Part shown: positions 44,701 through 55,041 of the stretch, piece by piece
Numbering within the stretch: the stretch's first letter is position 1
Layout of the letters: the number at the start of each line of letters is the position of its first letter
DNA from: Haberlea rhodopensis
Taxonomy: Eukaryota > Streptophyta > Magnoliopsida > Lamiales > Gesneriaceae
Assembly: GCA_907163345.1 (NCBI GenBank)
Contig: CAJQUN010000445.1
Coordinates: forward strand, 186,001 to 250,000
DNA length: 64,000 bases
Direction of reading: 5' to 3'
Translations under genes and position numbers: made by a program
The notes under the pieces: model-generated
The model's database searches: none
What the model was told of the DNA's origin: nothing
What the model saw: only the letters and a program-made list of their open reading frames with translations

Positions 44701-45621
44701 CCGATTGGGGCAACCTCGAGCAAAGTGGCCCACCTTGCCACAGACATAGCAACCCTGACAGTCCCGTGACAAGTGCCATCCTCCACAGTTGCTACACTTG
44801 TTTCCCACTGTCTTGCTCCCCTGTGTGGGTCCCTTATTGTTCTGTTTCTGACCCTGAGACTTCTTCCCACTTAATTTGGAAGATGATGAGGCCCCACGAG
44901 CCTTGAACTGATCCCCTCGTGGCCTCAGACTATCAGCAGCAGGCCTCTGTGGTGGTACAGAAGGGGGTACAACATCCTTGTACGCGCCCACCGCAATCTC
45001 CGCTAACTCTGCCCGTGTCAGGGCGTCATCAAATGAACTGGGGTTGTTGGATATAACCCTATCAAATAGTTCTGGCCTCAATCCCTTCAGAAAATTCCTC
45101 ATCTTTGCATGGCTGCTGACAGCAATATGAGGTACATACCTCAGCAGTGAGGAATACTGCATAGCATAGTCTGACACTGACATGCTACCCTGCTTCAAAC
45201 TGTTGAACTCATCCTCTTTTAATTGTCTGGCAGCTGCAGAGAAATACCGGTTAAGGAACCGGGTCCGGAATACAGTCCAGTCAACTGCCATACCTAGAGC
45301 TCTCAGCTCCATCACAGTGGTCTTCCACCACATAGCAGGCTTCTTAGCCATCTGAAACTCGGCTAACCTTAGCCATGCCGTGTGTGCACAGGGTGCAGTC
45401 ACAAGTATCTGCTCTATACGTTCCAACCACTCCTCAGCTACTTCACCAGACTCAATCCCCTCAAACATGGGAGGATGGAAACTCAGAAACTGCTTCAAAC
45501 TGAGCTCCCCTGGCAGTAACATCTGTACACTGGGCTCCATGCCCACAGCAGGTGGTGGTAAAGGATTCGGCTGAGCAATACTGGCATTCCTACTGTCCAT
45601 ATCCCCTATCTCCTCATTGGG
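41703..45621 (-). pseudogene. E gag-pol, main part (integrase core deleted)
   Basis: From 45621 the gag frame continues (MDSRNAS at 45600 is internal). It has capsid-like gag, two zinc knuckles (CSNCGGWHLSRDC, CYVCGKVGHFARGC), protease (LIDTGASHSF), RT (FVIVFIDDILVYS), RNase H (LYTDASLQGLG, TDHKSLKFLF, LTADALSR) and the integrase zinc region. After AIWV a deletion of about 390 bp compared with A removes the catalytic core; its junction near 42128 also shifts frame, so the integrase C-terminus (WDDLDRK ... GPYEIL ... HDVFHVSML) lies in another frame (42112-41703). The chromodomain is lost at the LTR junction. Integration-dead. Confidence 0.92.
45617..45621. repeat. TSD of element D (TTGGG), left copy
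   Basis: TTGGG precedes TGTGGGGCCTG at 45622; the same bases follow AGGCCCCACA at 59705-59709. Confidence 0.95.
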
Positions 45622-46189
45622 TGTGGGGCCTGATTTACTTAATCCATTATGTATCCATTAAACATACATATGTGAGTCTGAATTAAGTAATATACCATGC
45701 ATGGATTAAGAGTTCATACTAGTTAAGTTGTTTACAAGGTTATCAAAAACCTAACAAACTATACATATCATGTACATAAACAACCTAATTCAAAAGAACT
45801 CCTAGGCAGTGGTTCCCCTCGCAGCGGAAATCATGACTCACGCTCCCCACGTCTATGAGTCCCTACAGAAACATTCACAACGTGAGTATAGATAACAACT
45901 ATCTCAGTGCAATATCAAAACACAATATCAATATCAATGATAAAGCAAAATAAATCAGATAACGTGAATGTTCTGTATCATGCATCCACAAATGCACTAT
46001 GTCATGACATGTCTCAACAAGTTCCCTATTATCACGAGTCTCATATGATATGCCTATTCAGCTCAATATGTCAGTGAAACCACATCACATCTTCATATTA
46101 GCAGCACATATCATAGTACCATACTCATCTGTGATAATAACCAGAGTATATACCCACACCAGGCGTATATCTCTCAAGCCAAAGCATAT

Positions 46190-46400
46190 GTAGTATATCT
46201 ATCGTGGCAACGATCCCAGCCCAAGCATATGCCCCACACTAGCATATCTATCCAGGCACCGATCCCAGTCAAAGCATATGCCCAACACTAGCATATCTAT
46301 CGTGGCAGTCAAAGCATATACCCCACCAGGTATATCTATCAAGACAATGATCGTACCAAAGCATATACACATATCTATCAAGGCATCCATACCAATCATA
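46190..46400. repeat. Degenerate GCATATG array in D LTR
   Basis: Units such as AAGCATATGCCC then ACTAGCATATCTATC recur about every 55-65 bp and then shorten. Copied in inverse orientation near 58925-59130. It occupies the place of the 44-bp array in A. Confidence 0.75.
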
Positions 46401-46691
46401 TGAAATCTATGTATGCACATGCATATGATACTACCAATCATATGACACAACGATAACATAAATCATATGATATCAAAACCATAATAGCATCATCATATCA
46501 TATCTATACTCCGTACGTCAACACGTACCTGTACTGCGACACAAACGAGATAAAGCAGTTGTCAATAGCTAAGTGCCTCGTTGTCCTGTCCCCTGTGATG
46601 GTGCTACAACAATGCCAACAATATATCATGTTATCATAGGCATTAAAATCAAATTCCACAAAATATTTTATTTTTCAAAATATTAACACTG

Positions 46692-46897
46692 GCGATCGAT
46701 CGCGATCAACACCGATCGATCGCCAAAACTCTCTGCCCCCTCGCGATCGATCGCAACAACTTGGCGATCGATCGCCACAATGCTCTGTTCATCGCGATCG
46801 ATCGCGACACTTTCACCGATCGATCGCCATCCAATTTCACCGCCTTCAAATGTTACTGTCATCGGCGATCGATCGCTTACTCGCACCGATCGATCGC
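46692..46897. repeat. Palindrome cluster in D LTR
   Basis: Cores start at 46694, 46714, 46745, 46766, 46796, 46818, 46867 and 46888: steps 20, 31, 21, 30, 22, 49 and 21, identical to A. The sixth palindrome (46818) is where the inverted right copy of this LTR begins. Confidence 0.95.
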
Positions 46898-47637
46898 CGA
46901 TGCCCAGAAAAGTGAGAGCATGGCGATTTTCAAGCTTATCTCCATGAATCTTCTCCTACACCTCATATTAAACCATGTCAACATGTTTCTTGCAATCCCT
47001 AGGAACATATAAACATAAATCTAACATCATAGATTCCAATTCCTAGCATATAAACATGTTATGATTGTACACATGCACACTTGAGCTTTTCCTTCACATA
47101 TATCAACATTAATGAATAATTCAAGTATACAACTATGAATTTCTTACCAAGAGGCTAAGAAATCACTTCACCCAACTTCCTAGCTCACTTCACAAGTGAA
47201 AATCCAAGCTTTGCCTACCAAAAGCTCTAAGGGTTTGGAGAGGAGCTTGTAGAGATTTTTAGGTGAAAGTGGTGTATTATGTGATTTTGCCTCCATCATG
47301 CACTTGATATAAGGTCATTAAGTCCTTAACTTACTTGATATCATGTCATTTGGAGATAATTACATGTTAAATCACATGTACATGAAATGAACCTCACATT
47401 CAAATGCAACTCCAAATTCACATGACATTCAAATGCCCACTTGCAACTCAAATACACATGCTCATGCACCTTCAATGCATACAAGTTCAAAGCATATCTT
47501 TACACTACATTTTGTACATCATGTTTTCATGTTTTCATTCTTTCTTGGTTCCACCTGAACCCTATTATTATACCGTGAAATGATATAATTACACCATAAT
47601 CATATCACACGTATATAACACAAATCAAGGCATTACA

Positions 47638-47903
47638 TTTCTCCCCCACTCATTGAATTTCGTCCTCGAAATTGTATATACAAACATGCATATCGAACTA
47701 CGCAACTCAACACTTCGACATTATGAAAATAGGAAACATGATCATGTATGCAACACTACAGTATATATGTACCAACCGTATCATAAAACTGTAAAATCAT
47801 ACCAGTAAACAAATCCGGATACCGTTGCATCATATGCTGCTCCGTCTCCCACGTTGCCTCTTCGACACCCCGTCTGTCCCACTGTACCTTCACCATAGGA
47901 ATC
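47638..47903 (-). pseudogene. D PPT and pol C-terminus
   Basis: Next to the LTR the minus strand has the purine tract AGTGGGGGAGAAA and the TCGAGGACGAAATTC motif, then the end of the chromodomain region homologous to the A protein (TWETEQHMMQRYP-like, coded near 47870-47810). It is separated from the rest of pol by H. Confidence 0.85.
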
Positions 47904-49482
47904 TGGTAGCGTTTATCGTGTACGCCCAAATTAACCCTTCTTCAGTTAATAACAAAAATATGTAGTAGTGGAAGTAGGGATCGATCTCACAGGGAAGGTA
48001 AATTTATTTTGTGTCAATTATCAAAGAACTAGTAACAATGGGGGATTTGGACTGGATTACTACTACTTAGCAAATATCAAACTAATTAACGAGTCTAACT
48101 AAAATGATTAAAACTTATGGGATTAAAGCGATTCTTGGTTTTCAGGTAACCGTACTTTTGGAAAATTATCTTTTGGTCATCAAATCAAAACATTCGAATT
48201 CTTTCGATTATCTATCGATTGGAAATTCAATTCCTACTCATCTTATTCTTAGTCAAAGGGAAAACAGCATTCAATTCAACCCTTACCAAATCTCTAATCA
48301 CCACTACAGCCGTTAATGATTAAATCAATGATAGTTTTCAAAACTAATGAGTTCGACAAATCTAATCAATAAAAACTACAGCCGTTAGAATTGATTACTC
48401 AATCGTTTCTCCTAAGAATTCAATAACACCTACAGCCGGTTAATTATTAATCTTAGTTGTTTCTTAGCAAACTATCGATTATGTTATTGAATATTAGGTG
48501 ATCGGTCTAATACACAAGCACAACAATCATGGAATTCGAATTCTGAGAAACCAATTGAAATCGAAGATTAATTCAACAATCAAACCGAATTTTCATAAAA
48601 GATTTAAATCCAAAAGTAGGTATCCCTTCAACCAAGAATCGAAGGGTTTTAGCCTAGCATAATTAAATCTAAAAGCAATAAAAATTCAATGGAAAACATT
48701 AAATAAATAAAGGAAAAGAAATTACTAATATAAATCACGATTCCGGCTTGTCAATTCCGGTTCCGTTCTTCGTCGTTCTTGAAGAAAACTTTGAAAGAAA
48801 ATTGATCTAAAATCCTAAAAAATTCTAAGAGTATGAAATTATTCTTAAAATGAGGTAAAAATCGTGTATATGAGGTATGGAGGCTGATGGAGTAGGGTAA
48901 AATCCATGTGGAAAGGAAAGAAATCAAGAATTTTAATTTTCCAAAATTCTATAGGCGTAATTACGCCTGAAAATGGCGTAAATACGCCTGGTGACGTGTC
49001 ACAAAATGGCTTTCTGCGTTTCTGGCGTAATTACGCCTCAGAATGGCGTAGCTACGCCTGTAATGCCGTAGCGTTGGCGTAATTACGCCTATGAATGGCG
49101 TAATTACGCCTGTCCTCCATTTTTCTGGCGAGTTTTGTATTTTGGCCATAACTTTCACATACGAACTCCGAATTCGACGAGTCAGCTGTCCACGCGAAGA
49201 TAACTCAAAGTTCTACAACTTTTATATGGACCACATTCCCAAAACTTGGCTGGAATACATAGAAATTTGAGGAGAAAGGAGCAACATGTGTCTTTGATTC
49301 CGGTTTTTTTCCTCTTTTCTTCAACTTTATTGCTTCTTTCATCATTTTAGCTTGATTTCTTCACTTTTCCCTACATTTACACAAATATACGATTAGGTAG
49401 CATATGTATCAATTTATCCATCAAAATATACCAAATCGTAGACAATTAAGCGTAATAGATGTGTCTATTTCTAGTCACATCA
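47904..49482 (-). repeat. H 3' LTR
   Basis: TGATGTGACTAG ... AACGCTACCA in sense. Contains the TAATTA-core palindrome cluster at 48953-49111. Confidence 0.93.
48953..49111. repeat. TAATTA-core palindrome cluster in H 3' LTR
   Basis: Palindromes start at 48954 (GGCGTAATTACGCC), 48975 (GGCGTAAATACGCC), 49024 (TAATTA), 49045 (GGCGTAGCTACGCC), 49076 and 49097 (both TAATTA). Steps are 21, 49, 21, 31 and 21. The AGCT-core copy is changed at two paired positions yet is still a perfect palindrome. Confidence 0.96.
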
Positions 49483-50907
49483 AACACCCCCATACTTACT
49501 CTTTACTCGACCTCGAGTAAACAATCAAACCTACAATATTTTTGGTTGGCTCATAGGTTCATAACAAAGCAACTTGTCCTCACTTTACTGCCTCAACAAT
49601 TTTAACATGCATAATAATGAACGGCGGTGAAAAGTTAACAGTGGAACAAGTTCAATCCCTAAACATTTCGTACCCAACGAAGTAGTGAACGTGTGTGTGT
49701 GGTCATAAACAAGTGTTGTGTACAAATTATAGATTCAAAATATGCAAAGCCATAATAGTTCAAGTCATACACTAACACAAGTATAAGCTCACTTGCACAC
49801 TCTTCTCCACTATCTTAGCTACTTTGCAAACACAAATCAAGTAGGTCTTAATTAGCTTGTAGCTTGGCCTAGGTATTGGCTTATGAAAGAAAGGGTAAGG
49901 ATATTCAAACAAGAGAGTATGATGAAATGCACACTAAAAGCTTCTCTTCTTGTATGAATTTTTCAACTTTGTTCTTTTTCACAAGGTCTATTTCAACACT
50001 TTGCTTCTTTTGTGCCTTGGCTCCCCTTGGAGTCATATTTTTCATCTATTTTTCAAGGCATCCCTTTTTCTTTCATGCATTCCATTCTTTTGACAAATAA
50101 GCTCACAAATAAACTTCAATGATTCCCAAGTGTATTTGAATGAAATACATCATACTCCCTTAAAAGGTATGGATTAACATTACATTTAGGCTTAAAGGGT
50201 AGGATGATAAGCTAGTCAAGAAATGTTGAATGGGGGTCTTTAGTATGCTTAGCATACTACCATTCTTTTACATTTAAGGCTCGAAATAGGTACTAGAGAA
50301 TGATTTTGTTTACATGGTAGGCTTGAAAGGCTCAAACGCATCAAAGATCGCCTATATCACTTTCATGTTTGCAAGTAGTCTAGACATACGCCTCAAAGAG
50401 CATGTAGTTAAGTTCTAGCATGTATTAGAGACTTCTTAAGACTATCACAAAATTTACACAATCTTCACTAAGTGATGCACATTTCACAAGTCATGACAAA
50501 ATCGTGCTCAAAATATTCAACTACTAAGTTAAAGTAAAATCTGCATTAGAGTTCAAAGTGTTCCAAGGTTAACAATTCACCTATGTTCAAAAGCATGCAT
50601 GATATCAATTAGGTTTCATCATGGGCTAGTGATTCTAAGCATGCGTTCATTACTAACTATGAGCTCAAAATTTTAAATTTTTCGATTTTTTTGTATTTTT
50701 GTAATGGGAAAGCAAAACTAACTACTAATCCCTCCCCCATACTTAAATCTTACATTGTCCCCAATGTAAGGCAAAAATATAAGAAAAGAGAAAAGTTTAA
50801 ACTAAAAAGCAATAAAAATAAAAGGGTAAAAGGGAAACTAACTCCCCTTGGGTTGCCTCCCAAGCAGCGCCTCTGTTTAACGTCGGTGGCCCGACGCCAG
50901 TCCTCTA
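49483..50907 (-). other. H PPT and 3' region, no pol
   Basis: Just inside the LTR the minus strand has AAGTATGGGGGTGTT, the PPT. The rest resembles G's 3' untranslated region (GGTAGGCTTGAAAG, GATCGCCTA and CGCCTCAAAGAG words) and has no coding frame. The usual 3.5 kb of pol between gag and this region is absent. Confidence 0.8.
50847..50864 (-). other. Stem-loop just after H gag
   Basis: CTTGGG-AGGCAA-CCCAAG on the minus strand gives a 6-bp stem with a 6-base loop, in a GCTTGGGAGGCAACCCAAG context that I recall as recurrent after the coding part of Athila elements. Function not known to me. Confidence 0.6.
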
Positions 50908-53373
50908 TCAAGGTGGTTGATGCAGTGTTGCTCTATCCTTCCTTAACCACCTCAATATCTTTTTCACTCCTCGATAGTTCGGTTTGTTGGTCTTTGAGTG
51001 GTTATGCCCAGTCCTTACTCTTTCGGCACGTGATTGACATGGTCGATCCGGAGGATGCTTCTTTCCAACGGTACGATCCTGCAAGTGAGACATAAGAGGA
51101 TCAGCAGTATCATGAGTAGATAAAGCAGCAATAGTATGAATAGTATGCACAGGAGGGGGATCCATACCTCTCTTCTCGTCAAGGCCATCAGTAGCCTTTC
51201 CCATTTCCCACAACTCATCATTATCAAAATCAGAATCATAATCATCATGTACATCAATAGCGTAACTAGAATGCTCAAGAGGTTTAATGGGTTCATACAT
51301 GTTGAATTTTTCAATTTCACCATTAGACTCCATGGTTATCAACCCGCTATTCATATTGATTACTGAATTTGATGATTTCAAGAATGGTCTTCCTAAAATA
51401 ATTAGACTAGAAGGATCACCATTTCTCATGTCTAAGACATAGAAATCGGCTGTGAAGACCAAATTCTTTACATGCACAACTACGTCCTCTATTATCCCCT
51501 TAGGTATGACCATGGATTTATCAGCTAAGTGAATAGCTGCTCTATCTCTTTTTAAAGGTCCCATCTTCAGTTGAGAGTACATTGAGTAAGGCAAGACATT
51601 TATGGACGACCCTAAATCGAGCATAGCCTTCTCAATTTTAATACCTCTAATCTCACATGGGATAAAGAACATACCTGGGTCCTTGCATTTAATGGGGATG
51701 CTTCTTTGGTTATCCGCCGAAACATTGTCATTGAGCTCGACCTTGGGCTGCCCCTTGTGTTCCTTGTTTCGATCCTCATTCACGGTTTCATGCAATGGGG
51801 CTTGCTCTTTGTAGCGTGGACTCATCTCGTAGAGGCCTTTGAGTCCGGCACCTTTCCTATTGTCCTTCAATGCTTGGGGGAAAGGGGGTGGTTCTTTATA
51901 TTCAGAAAGTTTGTGGTACTTACCTCGTGGTTCCTCCCCTTGCATTGGCTCTTCAACATCTGTCTCTGTCTCCGTCATCTCTTCTTTTTGGGGTGGCGTC
52001 AGTACCACCTTCTCTTCGGTTGCATCTTCATTCACATTCATTGTGATAGCACTCACATTTTCCCGCGGGTTCATCTCTGGTTGTGACGGCAGTCCATTTG
52101 AAATCCTTGCTTCGATCTTGCTGATTGAAGTTGCCAATTGTCCCATCTGCGTCGTCAAGCTCTGGATGCTTGCCCTCGTCTCCTGTTGAAATTGTAAGTT
52201 ATTTTCAGCAATAATTTGGATGCTATGTTCTAACCTGTCAGAGGGAGGGTGCACTGGCGGTGGTGGAGGTCGCTGATATGGCGGTCTATAGGGTGGAGGT
52301 TGGTTCATCTGTTGGTTACCATAGCATTGGTTTGAATGTTCTCTCCACCCTTGATTGTAGTTGTTTGGTGGATGGTCATAACTCCTTTGTGGTGGCCCTG
52401 GGAATCCTCCCGCAGCATTCACGTTCTCCGTGGTTGTCTCTTGTAGTGAGGGGCATGCGTCGGTGGAATGGTTCGCAGCCAGACAGATTCCACACGGCTT
52501 TGTCTTTCCTACATTTCCACCTGCCATACCACGCACAAGAAAAGTGAGGTCTATCAGTTGTTGTTCTAAGTTTGATACGTTTACCTCTTTTCTTTGCGGT
52601 TGCCCATGGCGCACAGATCCGAATTGTTGGGAGTTGGCCGCCATGTTAGCTATCAACCTTCTAGCTTCCTCCGCTGTTTTGTCTATAAATGCTCCTCCGC
52701 TTGCCGCATCCACTAAGTTCCTGTCAGAAGAAAATAAACCTTCATAAAAGTATTGGATGAGAAGGTGTTCACTTATCTGGTGTTGTGGACAACTTGCGCA
52801 CAACTTCTTGAATCTCTCCCAGTACTCGTATAGTGATTCCTCGTAGAGCTGCTTCACACCATATATCTCTTTCCTCAAGTTCGTTGCCCGTGAAGCTGGG
52901 AAGTACTTTTCTAGGAATACTCTTTGTAAGTCATTCCACGTGGTGATCGATCCGGATGGTAAGTAGAAGAGCCAGTCTTTTGCAGCGTCCTTTAGAGAAA
53001 ACGGGAACGCTCTTAGCTTTATTTGATCCTCAGTGATTCCGGTCGGCTTCATGGTAGTGCACACCACGTGGAATTCCATCAGATGCTTATGTGGGTTTTC
53101 ACCTGCAAGACCATGAAAAGATGGCAATAAGTGAATTAAACCAGATTTGAGTTCAAAATTTACGTTATTGGCCAGAGCAGGGAAACTGATGCAGAGCGGT
53201 TGTTGATCCAAGTTAGGATTTGCGAGCTGCCTCAAGCTTTGATTTGCAGCCATGTTGTTCCTTTCTTCCTCTTCAAGCAGCCTTGCTTCTCTCCTTCTCT
53301 GATGTAGCGTCCTCTCAATCTCAGGATCGTAGTAAAAGTTATCTTCGTGATTGAACGATCCACCTGTACTCAT
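50908..53373 (-). CDS. H gag-protease (821 aa)
   Basis: The open frame extends upstream to 53427, but ATG 53373 gives the expected start (MSTGGSFNHED). Capsid-like gag motifs resemble G (AFPFSLKDAAKDWLFYLPSGSITTW, FLEKYFPASRA). A zinc knuckle CGICLAANHSTDAC is at 294-307, followed by a proline-rich linker and a protease-like segment with DLGSS at 586-590 and IILGRPFLKSS. The protein then ends with a basic tail and no reverse transcriptase. It would form particles and bind its RNA; copying and integration must be supplied by another Athila-type element. The frame is intact over its whole length. Confidence 0.9.
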   Translation of the reverse strand: MSTGGSFNHEDNFYYDPEIERTLHQRRREARLLEEEERNNMAANQSLRQLANPNLDQQPLCISFPALANNVNFELKSGLIHLLPSFHGLAGENPHKHLMEFHVVCTTMKPTGITEDQIKLRAFPFSLKDAAKDWLFYLPSGSITTWNDLQRVFLEKYFPASRATNLRKEIYGVKQLYEESLYEYWERFKKLCASCPQHQISEHLLIQYFYEGLFSSDRNLVDAASGGAFIDKTAEEARRLIANMAANSQQFGSVRHGQPQRKEVNVSNLEQQLIDLTFLVRGMAGGNVGKTKPCGICLAANHSTDACPSLQETTTENVNAAGGFPGPPQRSYDHPPNNYNQGWREHSNQCYGNQQMNQPPPYRPPYQRPPPPPVHPPSDRLEHSIQIIAENNLQFQQETRASIQSLTTQMGQLATSISKIEARISNGLPSQPEMNPRENVSAITMNVNEDATEEKVVLTPPQKEEMTETETDVEEPMQGEEPRGKYHKLSEYKEPPPFPQALKDNRKGAGLKGLYEMSPRYKEQAPLHETVNEDRNKEHKGQPKVELNDNVSADNQRSIPIKCKDPGMFFIPCEIRGIKIEKAMLDLGSSINVLPYSMYSQLKMGPLKRDRAAIHLADKSMVIPKGIIEDVVVHVKNLVFTADFYVLDMRNGDPSSLIILGRPFLKSSNSVINMNSGLITMESNGEIEKFNMYEPIKPLEHSSYAIDVHDDYDSDFDNDELWEMGKATDGLDEKRGMDPPPVHTIHTIAALSTHDTADPLMSHLQDRTVGKKHPPDRPCQSRAERVRTGHNHSKTNKPNYRGVKKILRWLRKDRATLHQPP

Positions 53374-53440
53374 TAACAAACCAAAGTAGTAATGCGGGAT
53401 AAAAAATAAAAAAAAAAATCGACACAAATAAATGTTGCCC

Positions 53441-53458
53441 TCCCCGGCAACGGCGCCA
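53441..53458 (-). other. H primer-binding site (tRNA-Asp)
   Basis: Plus strand TCCCCGGCAACGGCGCCA, identical to that of G, five bases inside the LTR at 53464. Confidence 0.93.
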
Positions 53459-53463
53459 AAATT

Positions 53464-55041
53464 TGGTAGCGTTTATCGTGTACGCCCAAATTAACCCTTC
53501 TTCAGTTAATAACAAAAATATGTAGTAGTGGAAGTAGGGATCGATCTCACAGGGAAGGTAAATTTATTTTGTGTCAATTATCAAAGAACTAGTAACAATG
53601 GGGGATTTGGACTGGATTACTACTACTTAGCAAATATCAAACTAATTAACGAGTCTAACTAAAATGATTAAAACTTATGGGATTAAAGCGATTCTTGGTT
53701 TTCAGGTAACCGTACTTTTGGAAAATTATCTTTTGGTCATCAAATCAAAACATTCGAATTCTTTCGATTATCTATCGATTGGAAATTCAATTCCTACTCA
53801 TCTTATTCTTAGTCAAAGGGAAAACAGCATTCAATTCAACCCTTACCAAATCTCTAATCACCACTACAGCCGTTAATGATTAAATCAATGATAGTTTTCA
53901 AAACTAATGAGTTCGACAAATCTAATCAATAAAAACTACAGCCGTTAGAATTGATTACTCAATCGTTTCTCCTAAGAATTCAATAACACCTACAGCCGGT
54001 TAATTATTAATCTTAGTTGTTTCTTAGCAAACTATCGATTATGTTATTGAATATTAGGTGATCGGTCTAATACACAAGCACAACAATCATGGAATTCGAA
54101 TTCTGAGAAACCAATTGAAATCGAAGATTAATTCAACAATCAAACCGAATTTTCATAAAAGATTTAAATCCAAAAGTAGGTATCCCTTCAACCAAGAATC
54201 GAAGGGTTTTAGCCTAGCATAATTAAATCTAAAAGCAATAAAAATTCAATGGAAAACATTAAATAAATAAAGGAAAAGAAATTACTAATATAAATCACGA
54301 TTCCGGCTTGTCAATTCCGGTTCCGTTCTTCGTCGTTCTTGAAGAAAACTTTGAAAGAAAATTAATCTAAAATCCTAAAAAATTCTAAGAGTATGAAATT
54401 ATTCTTAAAATGAGGTAAAAATCGTGTATATGAGGTATGGAGGCTGATGGAGTAGGGTAAAATCCATGTGGAAAGGAAAGAAATCAAGAATTTTAATTTT
54501 CCAAAATTCTGTAGGCGTAATTACGCCTGAAAATGGCGTAAATACGCCTGGTGACGTGTCACAAAATGGCTTTCTGCGTTTCTGGCGTAATTACGCCTCA
54601 GAATGGCGTAGCTACGCCTGTAATGCCGTAGCGTTGGCGTAATTACGCCTATGAATGGCGTAATTACGCCTGTCCTCCATTTTTCTGGCGAGTTTTGTAT
54701 TTTGGCCATAACTTTCACATACGAACTCCGAATTCGACGAGTCAGCTGTCCACGCGAAGATAACTCAAAGTTATACAACTTTTATATGGACCACGTTCCC
54801 AAAACTTGGCTGGAATACATAGAAATTTGAGGAGAAAGGAGCAACATGTGTCTTTGATTCCGGTTTTTTCCTCTTTTCTTCAACTTTATTGCTTCTTTCA
54901 TCATTTTAGCTTGATTTCTTCACTTTTCCCTACATTTACACAAATATACGATTAGGTAGCATATGTATCAATTTATCCATCAAAATATACCAAATCGTAG
55001 ACAATTAAGCGTAATAGATGTGTCTATTTCTAGTCACATCA
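53464..55041 (-). repeat. H 5' LTR
   Basis: 1,578 bp, nearly identical to 47904-49482. One difference (A/G near 54511) lies beside the first palindrome. Confidence 0.93.
54512..54671. repeat. TAATTA-core palindrome cluster in H 5' LTR
   Basis: Palindromes start at 54514, 54535, 54584, 54605, 54636 and 54657, with spacing identical to the other LTR. All six are unchanged between the LTRs. Confidence 0.96.

Larger units (their letters stand above)
45622..47637 (-). repeat. D 3' LTR (complete)
   Basis: 2,016 bp, TGTAATGCC ... AGGCCCCACA in sense, clearly related to the A LTR. The tandem array of A is replaced here by a more degenerate series of GCATATG/CATATCTAT units (46190-46400). Confidence 0.92.
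47904..55041 (-). mobile_element. Element H: Athila-type element with gag-protease only
   Basis: 7,138 bp with LTRs of 1,579 and 1,578 bp differing by about four substitutions and one indel, a tRNA-Asp PBS and a single gag-protease ORF. There is no RT, RNase H or integrase; the space downstream is a 1.4-kb 3' region. This matches the gag-only non-autonomous class (TR-GAG). It lies in pol of D. The left flank ends GAATC; the right flank reads CTTTG instead. A GAATC copy there could have been lost by slippage between two ATCA words, since the LTR ends ATCA and the target continues GAATCACTTT. Confidence 0.9.
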
